Assembly (NCBI GenBank): GCA_013368315.1
Contig: JAACJM010000006.1
Coordinates: 806,001-870,000, forward strand
Reading direction: 5' to 3'
DNA length: 64,000 bases
From: Tetrapyrgos nigripes
Lineage: Eukaryota; Basidiomycota; Agaricomycetes; Agaricales; Campanellaceae
Within the stretch, counting starts at the first letter, position 1. Every line of letters starts with the position of its first letter. The notes below the pieces were generated by a model. It searched no databases. It was not told the origin of the DNA and worked only from the letters and a program-made list of their open reading frames with translations. This document shows positions 23,365-34,166 of this stretch, in pieces. A program made the position numbers and the translations under genes.

Positions 23365-23508
23365 TGGAGTAGGCCGAGGCTGGCTATCGCTATGCCAAAG
23401 CCAAACGTAGTGTATAGACGTGAAGTGCTGTCTACGGCGTACATGCAAGCTGTATACTACGCGATCACGTGACTCCCGGGCCTAGACATCCCCTCTTCCC
23501 CTACTCCA
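23365..23508 (-). repeat. 3' LTR (relative to the gag ORF)
   Basis: 144 bp, identical to 24845-24988. The stretch just upstream on the minus strand (around 23509-23525) is only weakly purine-rich (GAGGGTGG), a poor polypurine tract. Confidence 0.92.
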
Positions 23509-23579
23509 TGTGCCACCCTCAAACAAGGCGACGTCCTCGTCGCCTGGAAACAACTGACCGAAAACAAAAAAGCAATAAC

Positions 23580-24722
23580 CTATGGATGAACCCAACCTAA
23601 ATCTCGCAAAATGCGACCCAACTCCACCAAACGAGGATCTCCCACCCAATCCAACGAAACCGGCTTAGGATGAGGAAATGGAGATGAAGATGGCGTGAAG
23701 GTTTGGACAGGTCTATGAGCTCCAAGACCATGTGGATGTCGACGTGTAATCACTGAATGGGACTGTGACGTAGTGATCGGATGTAAATGTATAGGTGTAG
23801 GAATAAATTGACGACTTCGAGGTGTAAACCGAGACCGCCGAGCGCGGCGTTGGAGAGAGTTAAAGGGATGAATAGCCAAATTGTTTGAGCGAAGAGCTGA
23901 AATATCTCGTGGTGAGGAAGTAGGTGGAATGAGAACAGTAGGTGGAATGGTGTCTGAATCATCTGCCCAATTGAGTTTGCTGACTGGTACAGAAGTGGCT
24001 ACCGGTGGGGAAGAGACCTCGGGATCCGTTTGTGACGATGTCGAGACATAGGCTGGTGTGGCTGGGTTGGAGTCCAGATCCAATGTATCAACGGAAATGG
24101 ACCGGCGGTTCATCTCCTTCAGTTTCTGCTCCCTCTCAAACTCCACTCTGCCCATCTCCAAACCCAGCTGCTTTCCCCGCTCAACATTCTCCATAAAAAC
24201 CTCGCCTCGCCCCGTTAACAAACCACATTTCTTTCCTGACTCAAAGGCAGCATCCCAAATGACACGAAAAATCTTCTCCTTGTTTGCAGAGTCTGCTCCC
24301 AAAAGCTGTGCATAGGCCTTGTCATAGATGCCATGGTGGTCGAGAATTGCACTGTTAACCAGGACGGAAAAGATAGGATGGGAGGAGGACGGTTCTGGTT
24401 TTGGTGGAGGAGGAGGGTCCGCAGTGACCCAATTTACTGCGACGGGTGCCTTTGATGCCGCGGAATCAATTTCCTTGCATTTCGCCTTGTACGCTTCCCC
24501 CCGCAGACCATCTATCCAGTAAACGACGAACTTCTGGTGCAATACATCCCAGTGGTCCGAAGTAACCCCATACCACCACTTCTCAGCATCCCCGACAAGC
24601 AGCTTCTCGATCCGCTTCGTCTTCCATGACGGAGACTTCTTCTTGGAGCGCCCATCAAAGTTTCTGAGCCAGGCAGACGCGTCTCCGGAGCCGTCAAAAG
24701 GTTGGGGGTCTGTAATCTCCAT
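23580..24722 (-). CDS. Gag-like protein of the LTR retroelement
   Basis: An uninterrupted 380-residue ORF. The N-terminal ~75 residues resemble retrotransposon gag (DPQPFDGSGDASAWLRNFDG, then LLVGDAEKWWYGVTSDHW). A Pro-rich linker follows, then a helical segment with FRVIWDAAFESGKKCG and VERGKQLGLEMGRVEFEREQ, and a Ser/Pro/Arg-rich C-terminus. There is no CCHC zinc knuckle and no protease motif. It presumably forms the particle that packages the element's RNA. The ORF begins about 100 nt downstream of the primer site and fills the internal region. An intact gag without pol suggests selection for cis packaging while polymerase comes from another element. The gag call rests on short motifs only. 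Confidence 0.7.
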   Translation of the reverse strand: MEITDPQPFDGSGDASAWLRNFDGRSKKKSPSWKTKRIEKLLVGDAEKWWYGVTSDHWDVLHQKFVVYWIDGLRGEAYKAKCKEIDSAASKAPVAVNWVTADPPPPPKPEPSSSHPIFSVLVNSAILDHHGIYDKAYAQLLGADSANKEKIFRVIWDAAFESGKKCGLLTGRGEVFMENVERGKQLGLEMGRVEFEREQKLKEMNRRSISVDTLDLDSNPATPAYVSTSSQTDPEVSSPPVATSVPVSKLNWADDSDTIPPTVLIPPTSSPRDISALRSNNLAIHPFNSLQRRARRSRFTPRSRQFIPTPIHLHPITTSQSHSVITRRHPHGLGAHRPVQTFTPSSSPFPHPKPVSLDWVGDPRLVELGRILRDLGWVHP

Positions 24723-24821
24723 ATGGGACGTGCGTGTGACGTGTCAGAGAAAAAATAGCAGAGAAGCACGAAAAAAGCTGTGTAGAAGCTAGAGACGCTG
24801 TCCGAAAGGTGCGTGTGGTGA

Positions 24822-24841
24822 GAATCGCACTCTCGTCACCA
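24822..24841 (-). promoter_or_regulatory. Primer binding site for reverse transcription
   Basis: Read on the plus strand, GAATCGCACTCTCGTCACCA has the layout of a tRNA 3' end: the end of the T-loop (GAAT), the T-stem strand CGCAC, the acceptor strand TCTCGTC, a discriminator A and CCA. The predicted primer tRNA should therefore start GACGAGA. The site begins 3 nt inside the 5' LTR, as expected. The tRNA species was not identified. Confidence 0.75.
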
Positions 24842-24844
24842 GAA

Positions 24845-24988
24845 TGGAGTAGGCCGAGGCTGGCTATCGCTATGCCAAAGCCAAACGTAGTGTATAGACG
24901 TGAAGTGCTGTCTACGGCGTACATGCAAGCTGTATACTACGCGATCACGTGACTCCCGGGCCTAGACATCCCCTCTTCCCCTACTCCA
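24845..24988 (-). repeat. 5' LTR (relative to the gag ORF)
   Basis: 144 bp, beginning and ending TGGAGTAGG..CCTACTCCA. Same sequence as 23365-23508. Contains a CACGTG E-box-like site in GATCACGTGACTC. Confidence 0.92.
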
Positions 24989-25610
24989 CTGGTCCATGCA
25001 ATGCTATACTTTCCCAACGAGAACAATGCTTGATAAATCTTTCCAAAACAACCTTCGCAATGTCCAAGTCACTAAGGCCGTCTGCGATTAGAATGAGACA
25101 CAGGGGACGTTGTTTAGACAGGGAAAGGTGTGTCGTGACCATAGCTTGGACTGTATCAAGGGAATGAAGCGATTGACTGAGATCAATGGAAATGGAAGAC
25201 CACAAGGCAGGTGTGGACCTTGCTAACTCCCTCCACCCGTAGCATACCTGGGATAGGCGGACGACATTGCAAGAAATCCTCTTGGCGAGCTCGCTTTCCA
25301 AGCAACAGAAAGAGAAGATGCGACCAGTGATCTCGGGCGGAAGTTTGCGAATGGGAGCCAGAAGTGACTTCAACTGGTCAATCTGACAAGAAAGCCGTCG
25401 CCTCTGGTTTTGAAGCCCAATACGATGATCCTTTGATCTTGGTTTCTTCGCTAGCGCTTCGCATACTTTGACGGCCTGTTCTACGTTGATTAGACACTGA
25501 GAAGCATGAGCGATGTCGGATGTGTAGGACCCAAAGTTGGCACGTAATTGGGCGAGAACATCTACTTTTCTCCAAGGAGTCGCACTCAAGTCTGTTTGAA
25601 CGGGTGGCAT

Positions 25611-27329
25611 TCCGGAAAATCTGAAGTTCGTAAGTACTATGGATGAGAGAAAGCTTTAGAATGAAGAGAGAGCGCCATACCGTTTCAACAGCCTTCATTT
25701 TCTGGGGTTGGGGTTCAACGTTCAGCTTTCTTTCAGTTCGAGTAGATGGTGGCAGGAACAAAGAAGAGTTGTTGTCACTTTTCTTTGTGACCAATTGTGG
25801 CCTCCCGTAAGCATATCGCGCACGTGATCGTGACGGTTGACTCACGTTGAGGTGCTTTGCTCCGCGTATTCAAGTGGACAGAGTGACTATCAGTGGATCC
25901 GGACAGGTATAGGAGTATTTTATATAGCCCAAGGCGCTGCTGGCGTACTTCTATGTATGTTATTAAAGGTCTAGGTGGGTTTGTGTACCTCTCCTTAAGA
26001 CCAGAAGACGGGGCGAGCCACCTGCAGCGACGAAATCCCGAGTCAGTTTTCTCCAAAAGAAAGAAAAGAAAGCGTAAACTGCACTTCTTCATTCACTCTG
26101 AGACATATGATGATGTGAGTCTTGAGAACTACATAGATCGGAGTGAGAACAATCCAAGCCAGTTATGCACGGCCGAGTCGGGGAAAGGACTAGAAAGGAT
26201 ATAGTACTTACATACCATGTTAAAGCAACAATAGGTGGTGAAAGACAGGGGAAAGGCACCGGCAGCCAAAAGGCATGTGGTCCTATTATGGTAGAAATAA
26301 ACAGAAACCATTGGTTTGATGATTTGACGGTAGTTGCAGTGAAAGGTTTCTTACCAGGCTATCATACTACCCATGTGAGTGGTAGCAGGACTCATGACAT
26401 CATTGACATGGGTGCGCAAGTCCAGGCAGGTTCATAGGTGGTAGAGGTGGTAGAGTGATAGCGCTGCCCGAAGAATGCAAATACCGAAAAGCGAGTAGGG
26501 TATTTCCCTAGACCCCATCTACGCATCACGACCCTTGATTGCATAGGAGCCGGCCACGTATCCGTTGCAGCTCTCCTATGTACACGTCCTCTCCCTCTCC
26601 TCACCACGAAGAACCGGGTGGTGCTCCTTTTCCAACCATCTGAACGATGTCCTAAAGAGTCCAATTGTCGCTTTCATGACCTGGCACGACAACAATGTTT
26701 CGCCCAATCAGTTTTCCTCTCGACAAAAATCGAGCTCTAGACTCGGAAGGCAAGGGATCAGAACGCGTTTGTTTCAACGTTCCACCATGATACCCAGAGA
26801 AAGCAGCAGAGACGACAAAAAGCACGAGCAAGACATGTGCTGGCAATAGCTTTCCATCCATAACACGGGGAACATGTTCCAGCTACTACGTGCTGATCTG
26901 GTTTCGACATCCTCCATCGTACACTATGACGACGCAGGCTTGCCGACGTGTTCGACGTCAGAGACGGGTGAAGAGAAGTAGAGTGGAGTGGATGAAACTG
27001 GAATGGAGAAACAGCCCGCTCGCTGGCCACAGGTCACGACTGGAAGAGCCTTCGATAATGAGCCCCTAAGTCCAGAAGAAAAACACGACAGAACTCACCC
27101 TAATAGGCCCTAATACCTATAACAATGCCATTCCTTTGTATTGGAGCGTCATATGATAGAAGTTCGTGAGTCGTCTCCTTCATCTGACATCTCAGATGAT
27201 CTTCCCTTCAGGCTCCTTCCAATGGCCAATGACCATCATCCATCAGCCATGACGCAGTATCAACTGAATATCGTCCAATGCCAATAATCCCCAACCCTCA
27301 CCTCACTTGACTCTCACCGAGTTCTAACC
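25611..27329. other. Intergenic region between the F-box gene and dihydroxyacetone kinase
   Basis: No gene I can support. A 69-codon minus-strand frame (26861-26652) starts MDGKLLPAHVLLVLFVVSAA, which looks like a signal peptide, but it has no recognisable mature domain. It could be a small secreted protein or chance. The rest holds only short frames. Confidence 0.4.
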
Positions 27330-29507
27330 ATGTCGCACAAACACATCTACAACTCCTCCGATGGCCTAGTCCTCAAATCCCTTCAAGGAGCTGTCATTCT
27401 GAATCCATCGCTTCGTCTGTGAGTACTCAGTTCCAACCAATCCCTATCCAGAACTTCTCCCAACCAACTTCGCTTCCTAGACACGCACCCTCCAAAACCG
27501 TCTACGTCAATCCACAATCCTCCAATACCCAAGTGTCCGTTATATCTGGTGGTGGTGCAGGTGCGTGCGACATTCTCGAGTTGACCACTAGCTTTCTTCT
27601 TATAATACTCATTCTGCGTCCACGTCCCATGCAGGCCACGAACCCGCCCACGCATCCTACACCGGGCACGGCATGCTCGCAGCTTCCGTCTCAGGCGACA
27701 TCTTCGCTTCTCCTAGTTCTAAACAAATCGCCTACGCACTTCGTCTAGCGACATTTACCGGTACAGATCCCAACACCCCCTCCAAAGACGTTTTAGCCAT
27801 AATCAACAACTATACGGGCGACCGCCTCAATTTCGGGTCGGCTATTGAAAAGGCGAAAGCAGATGGGTTGATGGTGGAAAGTGTCGTTGTAGCCGATGAT
27901 GTGTCGCTACTACATTCGCCAGGTAATGAAGGTGCAAAGGTGGTTGGCCCTAGAGGATTGGCGGGGAATATTTTGGTATGTAAGATTTTAGGAGCGTTGG
28001 CGGAGAGGAATGCGACGTTGGGTAGGGTAAAAGAGGTTGGAGACACTGTTGTGGGGAGTTTGGCGAGTATTGGGGTTGGGTTGGAACATTGTCATGTTCC
28101 GGGACGAGATAGGAACGGTAGTGTTCTAGGCGAGACCGAATGCGAGCTGGGTTTAGGGTTGCACAATGAGCCTGGGGCAGAGAGGAAGGAGTTGGGTGAT
28201 GCAGAGAGGTTGGTTAATGAGATGATTGATAAGATTCTTGAGTCGAGAGGGAGTGAGAGTGATAGTAGTAGGTTTGTGGAAAAGGACGACAAAACAGTGT
28301 TGTTCGTCAATAATCTTGGTGGAATGTCGCAGTTGGAAATGGGAGCCGTGTTGAAGGATGTGTCTGATTGTTTAGGTGAGCATAGAGGTCGTCATGTGGA
28401 GACAGTAGCTAAAACGTACCATTACCATTGCAGAACATAGAGGCATATGTCCACGCCGAGTCTACCTGTCTTCCTTCATGACCTCTCTAAATGCCCCAGG
28501 ATTCTCCATACACCTCCTCAACGTCTCCAGCATCTACCGTTCCTTGGCCAATGGCCGTGGTGACCTCGATATCCTCCAGCTTTTGGACGACCCGACCGAC
28601 GCACATTCCTGGGTTGGAGTCCGACGATTTTGGCCTGGGAGTGGACAAAACCGTGATTATGCCAGCGAGGAAAAGGACACGGCGCATACACTTTATCTGT
28701 CTCACGATGAGGTACACCTGTCACTGAACGACGCTGCGGAGAGGAGATTCTGGGGTGTAGCCGACATCTCTTCAGAGGCAGTGAAGAGAGGGATTCTGCG
28801 AGCTTGTCGAGCAGTGTTGGAAGTAGAAAAGGATATGACAGAGTTTGATACGATAGTGGGAGATGGGGATTGTGGTGAGACGTTTGCTATGGGTGCAAAA
28901 GGTGGGCAGGTTTTATCCGAATGGCGTGTAGAATTGGCACTGAGTTTGGGATTCCAGCTGTTATCTCGGCAATTGAAAAGGAGATCGTGGTAGCAACGAT
29001 GTCACCGTCAATCCTGGTGCAAAGGATAGGGGGCGTTCTTGAAGAGAATATGGGTGGGACTATTGGTGCTTGTAAGTCATTTGCATTCCTCAGTTATAGA
29101 ACCAAAACTTACCGTGGACCAATACGCTAGTATTTACGATCTACTTCACCGCCTGGTCATCCGCATTGAAAAACATGATGACCATGGAAACATTGAGCAA
29201 GACGCCAAGTGAAGCGCTCAGATCCATGTCTCATCATACACCAGCGAAATTAGGCGACAGAACAATCATTGACGCTCTTCAACCGTTCTGTGAAGCTTTG
29301 AAAGAAGGAAAGGGCATCACTGAGGCTTCCAAGAAGGCGAAAGAAGGAGCTGAAAAGACTCGCGGGATGAAAGCTCGTCTAGGGCGGGCAGTATATGTTG
29401 GCAGTAGACCGGGAAAGGACTCTGAGAGAGAGTTACCACCCGATCCAGGCGCATGGGGTGTTGCGGCAATTATTGAAGGGTTCAAGACGGGGTTTGTTGG
29501 TAACTAG
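27330..29507 (+). CDS. DAK1: Dihydroxyacetone kinase
   Basis: Phosphorylates dihydroxyacetone with ATP in the cytosol, feeding it to glycolysis and detoxifying it. Six exons: 27330-27418, 27481-27560, 27635-28375, 28434-28901, 28958-29071, 29131-29507, in frame for 622 residues, close to the ~580-600 usual for fungal Dak. The substrate-binding DhaK half shows the GGGAGHEPAHA loop at ~53-63 and the block GLEHCHVPG (~206-214) that includes the His forming the covalent adduct. It also has ELGLGLHNEPG. The ATP-binding DhaL half shows DTIVGDGDCGETF (~450-462; Asp residues chelating Mg) and EENMGGTIGALF. The linker contains SSFMTSLNAPGFSI. The last exon ends PGAWGVAAIIEGFKTGF, as in the family. All key motifs are intact. 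Confidence 0.95.
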
Positions 29508-32085
29508 TAGTCATGAAGTTATATCAGTTATATCTGACCTAGTAGTAGCGATGTAAAATTTGCATCTAGGACCCCTCCTAAAGGCATTCCAAGCTTTTTC
29601 ACTTCTTTAAGTAGAGAGGTTGATGGAGGATATTAACCGGACTGATGGAAGTAGAGTAAAGAGCTTGGCGCGCCGAATTATGAATTGCCGGACTCGTCTA
29701 GGCTCTTTCTTCCCAACCTCTTTGCAGTAGCTCTTCTGCTCGCAGCAGCCTTTCTTCTCTCGCTCCCAAACTCTGCAAGGCCATGTTCTTCAGTTCTAAT
29801 AGTCCTCGATATTTCTCTCCTTTCACCTACGCACTGCTTCTCGACCGACCGTTCGGTAATCCTTTCTGTATTAGAGATGTGTTGGCTGGACTATATGCTG
29901 CTGCTGCCTGCTATCATTGCCGTTGTCTGGATATCAACTACGTTTCTCCATGACGGCTTGACCTTCAATTCTCTTGTATCTCTCGTTCTGCATAGCTTTG
30001 GGCGCGTCAAATCTTTCCGTATCCTGTCTACCGTTGTATCTGTCCTTTTATGTCTGACGATAGTGACATGCTCTTGCGCACGGCCGAGGGCGTTTGCATT
30101 TCTCAAGCCACCAGTCTGGCAGTGAGTAATATCATCCATTCTTCCCGAAATGTTCTGAATCCAGCAGGTACATTTTTCGACTTTATCGTCCGGAAAAAAA
30201 AGATACGCTGCATTGCAAATTAAGGCTATCGAAATGGTCCTCTCACTCCCTTTCAGAGTACTAGTGGTACGTCTTACCTCATCACTCTCTTCGCTGATGA
30301 CGATTACGATAATGCTAGCCAGAAAATAGCTGAAGACTTCGACTCAGAGGATGTATACATGCAATCCCTGAATCTCTTGTGCCCTCGACCGTTATCTCAA
30401 TCAAATCTTCATCGTGGATATACCTCAAGTGATCCTCTTCCCGAGCCTGGGCTTTTACGAATTTTAGAACGCGTGCATTCGCTACGGAGATATCGCTCAC
30501 ACCTGCTACGGCCGGGTTCACAGCTCGTGCCAGATATGCCACGGTATACGATATGTTGCTCGGATGCAATCCATTTTCCAAGTTGCCGCACTTGGGCCTA
30601 CTACGACCAATATAGGCCTGGGGATCTGGAAAATTGCTGGAAAACATGAAGTTTTGCATGACTCAGAAAGCCGAGGGGCAAGGAGCACCAATGGCAAGTA
30701 TTTAATTCACAAGCGCCTTCCGACCTAAGCTCACGCGCTCACGAGGGATTCAGGGAAATTTTAGCTATATGTCGTTGACAATGTATGTAAATAAGCTTCA
30801 AAATCTCCATGGCAAAGAATACAGAGACTAACGGAACAATAAATATTTTTCATAGACCCTGCTGCTCATGACTTCATGTTCTGGAATAACCACTTACGCC
30901 ATCGCCACCGATATGCACTGACATGCACCGACATTGACCCAACTTGAAGAAAGAAGAGAAAGGTTCAAAGAAAGAGGAAAGCGCTTTGATATGATATGAT
31001 GCTGTTGCCACCCGCTTGAAGTACGTCTTGATCGTATCTGAAAGCCGGGATCCCGCCTTCTTCTCACTTTTTCCACCTCCAGTCGCATCAATGATTTCTT
31101 ATTTTCAAAACTTCTCGTCGTGATGTCTATCGTGCATCTCCTGGATCCCCTCGTGAAGACCAGTCTGTCAAATATTATACGCCCCATTCCGGGCTTCCAC
31201 TTATTCCGGATGTACGTGTTCTTGGGTGGCGTTCATGGGATGTGCGCATGCCATATGTTGCTGTATCAAAATTACGAGTCGTGCGACCGACCACCTACCC
31301 GTTGATGCCTCAAAATAGAAGTGATATGATGTGCCAGTGTCAAAAGACAGACAGCTACGAAATACATAGAGGGTAGCAGGAAAAAGATCACATCAATGAT
31401 CAAAGCTGTTGTTCGCTAGGCCGCTTGTTCGTCGGTCGACTGTTTGTTACTAGCATCTTGCTACGGGGGTCGGTAACGTCGGCCAGTTTCAGCTGAAGAA
31501 GAGGTTGAAGTTGTCTGTGCGACTAACCTCGAGGCTCGGGAAATCTCTATGTCACCCGAATTGTCCGTGTAAAATGCAGCTGAAATTGAGACGTCGGGCC
31601 AGACATCTGCGCCTAAAGCAGTGCCATCATTTACTGTAAGGGACCCGACACACGCACCACACTTTTCTTTTACATCTCTGTGCTGATTTCCTCGAGGCGG
31701 AAACAGCAAAGTTGACTCTCCGAAATGATCTGGGCTTCACGGCAATTGGCTGTCATTGGTTACCGAAGAATGGAAGAATATACGTACTCACGTTCGGTTG
31801 CCTTAATATCTCACTTTGAGTAGACTCCTTCTGTCTTTCCTTTCTTTCCTCTTTTCTACTCTCTGGACAATACCAGCAGGCCTTTTGAAAATATCGTCCG
31901 CTGGTCGGAGTTGTTCAATATCCGAGTGATCGCTTCCGAGTATCTTTTGCCACGAGGGCTTCGATTTCTGGTACCTTTTCTCTCATTATCGCAGGACCGC
32001 AACCCACTGGCCATTCTTTCCCCTTCTCCTCCTTTTCAACCGTCGGCGGGTCCAAAAAAAAACACTCTTTCAAGGCCCCATCACG
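29508..32085. other. Long intergenic region, no supported gene
   Basis: A 146-codon hydrophobic frame at 29685-30125 and frames near 30315-30659 and 31120-31305 show no recognised domain or convincing introns. Pyrimidine-rich DNA at about 31810-32080 precedes the next gene and is probably its promoter/5' UTR. A small unknown gene cannot be excluded. Confidence 0.4.
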
Positions 32086-33320
32086 ATGTCCAAGTCTTTC
32101 TTTGAACGTTTAGGCGGCTCTTCTCCCGTTTTTGACCCAAATCACAACTTTGTGACGTCGCCTTTCTTCTCATCAGCTGCCCTCGCAACTCTCCGAGGCT
32201 TGGTTGCTGTCTATGCGCTCTTTGTATTGATCTTTGCATTGGTTTGGGAGAATGTAAGGACGCATGATGGATCTGGGTATGTCTGTCTTGACATTAGTTT
32301 CTATTCCTGACAACTTTGGCTTTGGTTTGGCAGATTTTTCTCGTACTTTACCCAGCTCACGTACATCGGGTTATGTTCGTACTATTGGGCTTCGTTTGTC
32401 CAAACAGTTGCATATGCCAGGAAAGGACAGAGGGGATATCCATTGCAAAAGTGGGGAAAGACGCTTCAAGTGTTGCATATGATGCTAGCGACCACTATTG
32501 TGTCCTATCGTGGGTTATATTACTTTCCTTAAGGAGGTCCAAACTTCTGATAGTATATATCTTCATTCCATATAGCTATCCTTGTGACTATAGTCTTCTG
32601 GGCCCTTCTTGCGTCGTCAAAGACCTTTTCGACGGTTTTCTCCAGTGCGTTTCTTTCAGCCTCAGACTCGGAATAACCCCTAATTTCTTACTGGCGTTTA
32701 GCATGGGACAACGTCTCCTTCCACGCTCTCAACACCGTTTTCTCTCTGTTTGAGATGCTATTTACCAACTCTCCGCCACCCCCGTGGTTGATGGTCCCGT
32801 TCATTATCATCATCCTGGCCCTGTACCTTGGGCTAGCCTATCTCACTCACTTTACTCAAGGGTTTTACAGTACGTTCCATCTATCCTTACTTCTCCTTAC
32901 CCGGATCTCATTCTAACTTTCTTTCTTACCCCATTCGCATATGTTCCTCCTCGACCTATCACCATGACTACATTGTAAATCAAACCAACAGCATACAGCT
33001 TCCTCGACCCCGAGAAAGAACACGGCCTCCTCGTTGGATACATTATCGGAATCCTCGTCGCCTCTCTAATACTCTTCTCTCTCGTCAAAGGAGTCATGAC
33101 TCTTCGGCGACGGTTGACGAACAGGAACTGTACTGCGTCCTCGTTAGGAGGAGGTCAGTTCAGTTTGGAGGGAAGCATAGCGCACGAGAAGGTATCTGGG
33201 AACAGCAATGGGTATGGGGATGTGGATGTAGAAAGAGGGATCTCGCCCTGGACGGATATAGGCACTATGGAGGGGTCGACGGAGAAGGACCCTGCTGTTG
33301 TTGAGAAGAGGGACATGTAG
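32086..33320 (+). CDS. FAR-17a/AIG1-like membrane protein
   Basis: Five exons: 32086-32276, 32334-32509, 32576-32644, 32702-32869, 32992-33320; frame closes at 310 residues. It has several hydrophobic helices: ATLRGLVAVYALFVLIFALV at ~33-52, SYFTQLTYIGLCSYYW, ILVTIVFWALLASS, WLMVPFIIIILALYLGLAY and GLLVGYIIGILVASLILFSL. Between them is the block NVSFHALNTVFSLFEMLFTN, whose His matches the conserved membrane-embedded His of the AIG1/ADTRP family. Those proteins are threonine hydrolases of fatty-acid esters in animals. The fungal role is not established. The C-terminal ~80 residues are hydrophilic and acidic, likely cytosolic. The family assignment is from the pattern of helices and the SYFTQLTYIGLC block. 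Confidence 0.8.
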
Positions 33321-34068
33321 GCGGTAGGCTTGGCGCTCGTTGCTTGTTGGGGATGGTGGTTGAAGACTGAGTCCGAGAGGGGGTGATAGGGTGTAGTTGC
33401 GGTGGTGCTGGTCTGCCAAGCTGTCCACGCTCCTTCTGCTTCTAGAGCTTTAGTAGAGCTTTACGTCTGCTGTACATCGAGGCGATGACGAGCCTCCTTG
33501 CAGCAGTCGACTTTTCTTCTCAATGTCCATTGGCCAGCTCATGTACATGTTGGCTCGCAATTCTGCCTTTTTGACCTGTTCTCGATGTTTTTCCTTGCTT
33601 TCTTTTGGTTTTGGCGGTTTGTGCACAGGATGGTATTTGGATGATACTATCAGTCAGTCTTGCAATCAGAACTCACTTACATCCACAGCAACAGCTACAG
33701 CTTACTCTACATACTTGCATACCTCGGAATCTCACTGCCCCCGTTGCCCTCACTTTATTTCTTTAACTTGTTTTCTTTCTCCTCAAGGAGTTGTGAGTTA
33801 ACGACAACCAATTTCTCTTTCCTCCTTTGCTCGCTCCCCTCCTTTCCATTTACGAAATTTGTTATGAACTTTGACTTTGGCTTTTGACTTTCTTTTCACT
33901 GCAGCATACTACAGCATTATTAGTCTTATTCTTCTTGCATCTCACAACGTACCCGGCCTTGCCCAGAGCTATGGCGTATAGATACCTCCCTTGTACAAAA
34001 TAAAATGTACCTGTTTATCAAATTGAAGATATGCACTAGGTATAGATATCGAAAGTAATAATAATATC
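33321..34068. other. Intergenic region between the FAR-17a-like gene and tRNA-Pro
   Basis: Presumed 3' UTR, then pyrimidine-rich sequence. Short frames only; no gene recognised. Confidence 0.4.
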
Positions 34069-34149
34069 GGCCTGATGGTCTAGTAGTATGATTCCTTGTT
34101 AGGGATTACCTAATCGAGGAGGTCCCGGGTTCAATTCCCGGTCAGGCCC
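34069..34149 (+). tRNA. tRNA-Pro (anticodon AGG) with a 9-nt intron
   Basis: Acceptor arms GGCCTGA (34069-34075) and TCAGGCC (34142-34148) pair perfectly, with discriminator C at 34149. The T arm has CCGGGTTCAATTCCCGG. The anticodon stem is CCTTG (34094-34098) with CGAGG (34115-34119). Loop TT-AGG-G..T is interrupted after position 37 by ATTACCTAA (34105-34113). The intron's CCTAA pairs with TTAGG of the anticodon loop, the usual helix recognised by the splicing endonuclease. The mature length is 72 nt. A TTTTT run at 34162-34166 is the Pol III terminator. Confidence 0.95.
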
Positions 34150-34161
34150 TACGCAAATAGC

Positions 34162-34166
34162 TTTTT
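34162..34166 (+). terminator. Pol III terminator of tRNA-Pro
   Basis: Run of five T, 13 nt after the tRNA gene. Confidence 0.8.

Larger units (their letters stand above)
23365..24988 (-). mobile_element. Gag-only LTR retroelement (TR-GAG-like), recently inserted
   Basis: The 1,624-bp element has two 144-bp terminal repeats that I read as identical base for base. It is flanked by a 4-bp CTGG duplication (23361-23364 and 24989-24992; CTGGT if the first LTR base is shared). LTR ends are TG..CA with short inverted ends TGGAGTAGG/CCTACTCCA. On the minus strand, 3 nt after the 5' LTR, lies a 20-nt segment complementary to a tRNA 3' end with CCA. The single large ORF (24722-23580) resembles gag. 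No protease, reverse transcriptase, RNase H or integrase is present, so it must be mobilised in trans. Identical LTRs mean insertion is recent. It interrupts the F-box gene. Confidence 0.9.
21757..25610 (-). pseudogene. F-box/LRR protein gene disrupted by two transposons and a frame break
   Basis: The minus-strand gene starts at 25610 (MPPVQTDLSATPWR). A leading helix is followed by an F-box-like segment (LLAPIRKLPPEITGRIFSFC) and a repeat region with LRR-like strands (PALWSSISIDLS, LPLLHTFEFA, LTLPNLVNLRL). It ends LSILVE-stop at 21757. F-box proteins of this Agaricomycete type are putative SCF substrate receptors. Coding stops at the gag-type LTR element (23365-24988), whose first bases give Val-Glu-stop. 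It resumes in frame at 23360 when element and one CTGG copy are removed. Near 23065-23075 the frame shifts by one nucleotide (or a small intron is missed). At 22602 it is cut again by the hAT-type MITE (21981-22601), whose terminal TAG is an in-frame stop. The last part is 21972-21757. Function is surely lost. Confidence 0.85.

Noticed and set aside
26392..26861. Possible small secreted protein gene on the minus strand
   Set aside because: One signal-peptide-like segment alone, with no supported exon structure; mentioned in the intergenic entry only.
29685..30125. 146-codon hydrophobic frame after dihydroxyacetone kinase
   Set aside because: No family resemblance, no splice continuity, and another frame over the same bases looks just as protein-like; pyrimidine-rich DNA alone gives hydrophobic frames.
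30315..30659. 114-codon minus-strand frame with an overlapping plus-strand frame
   Set aside because: No recognised motif, and neither strand is favoured.
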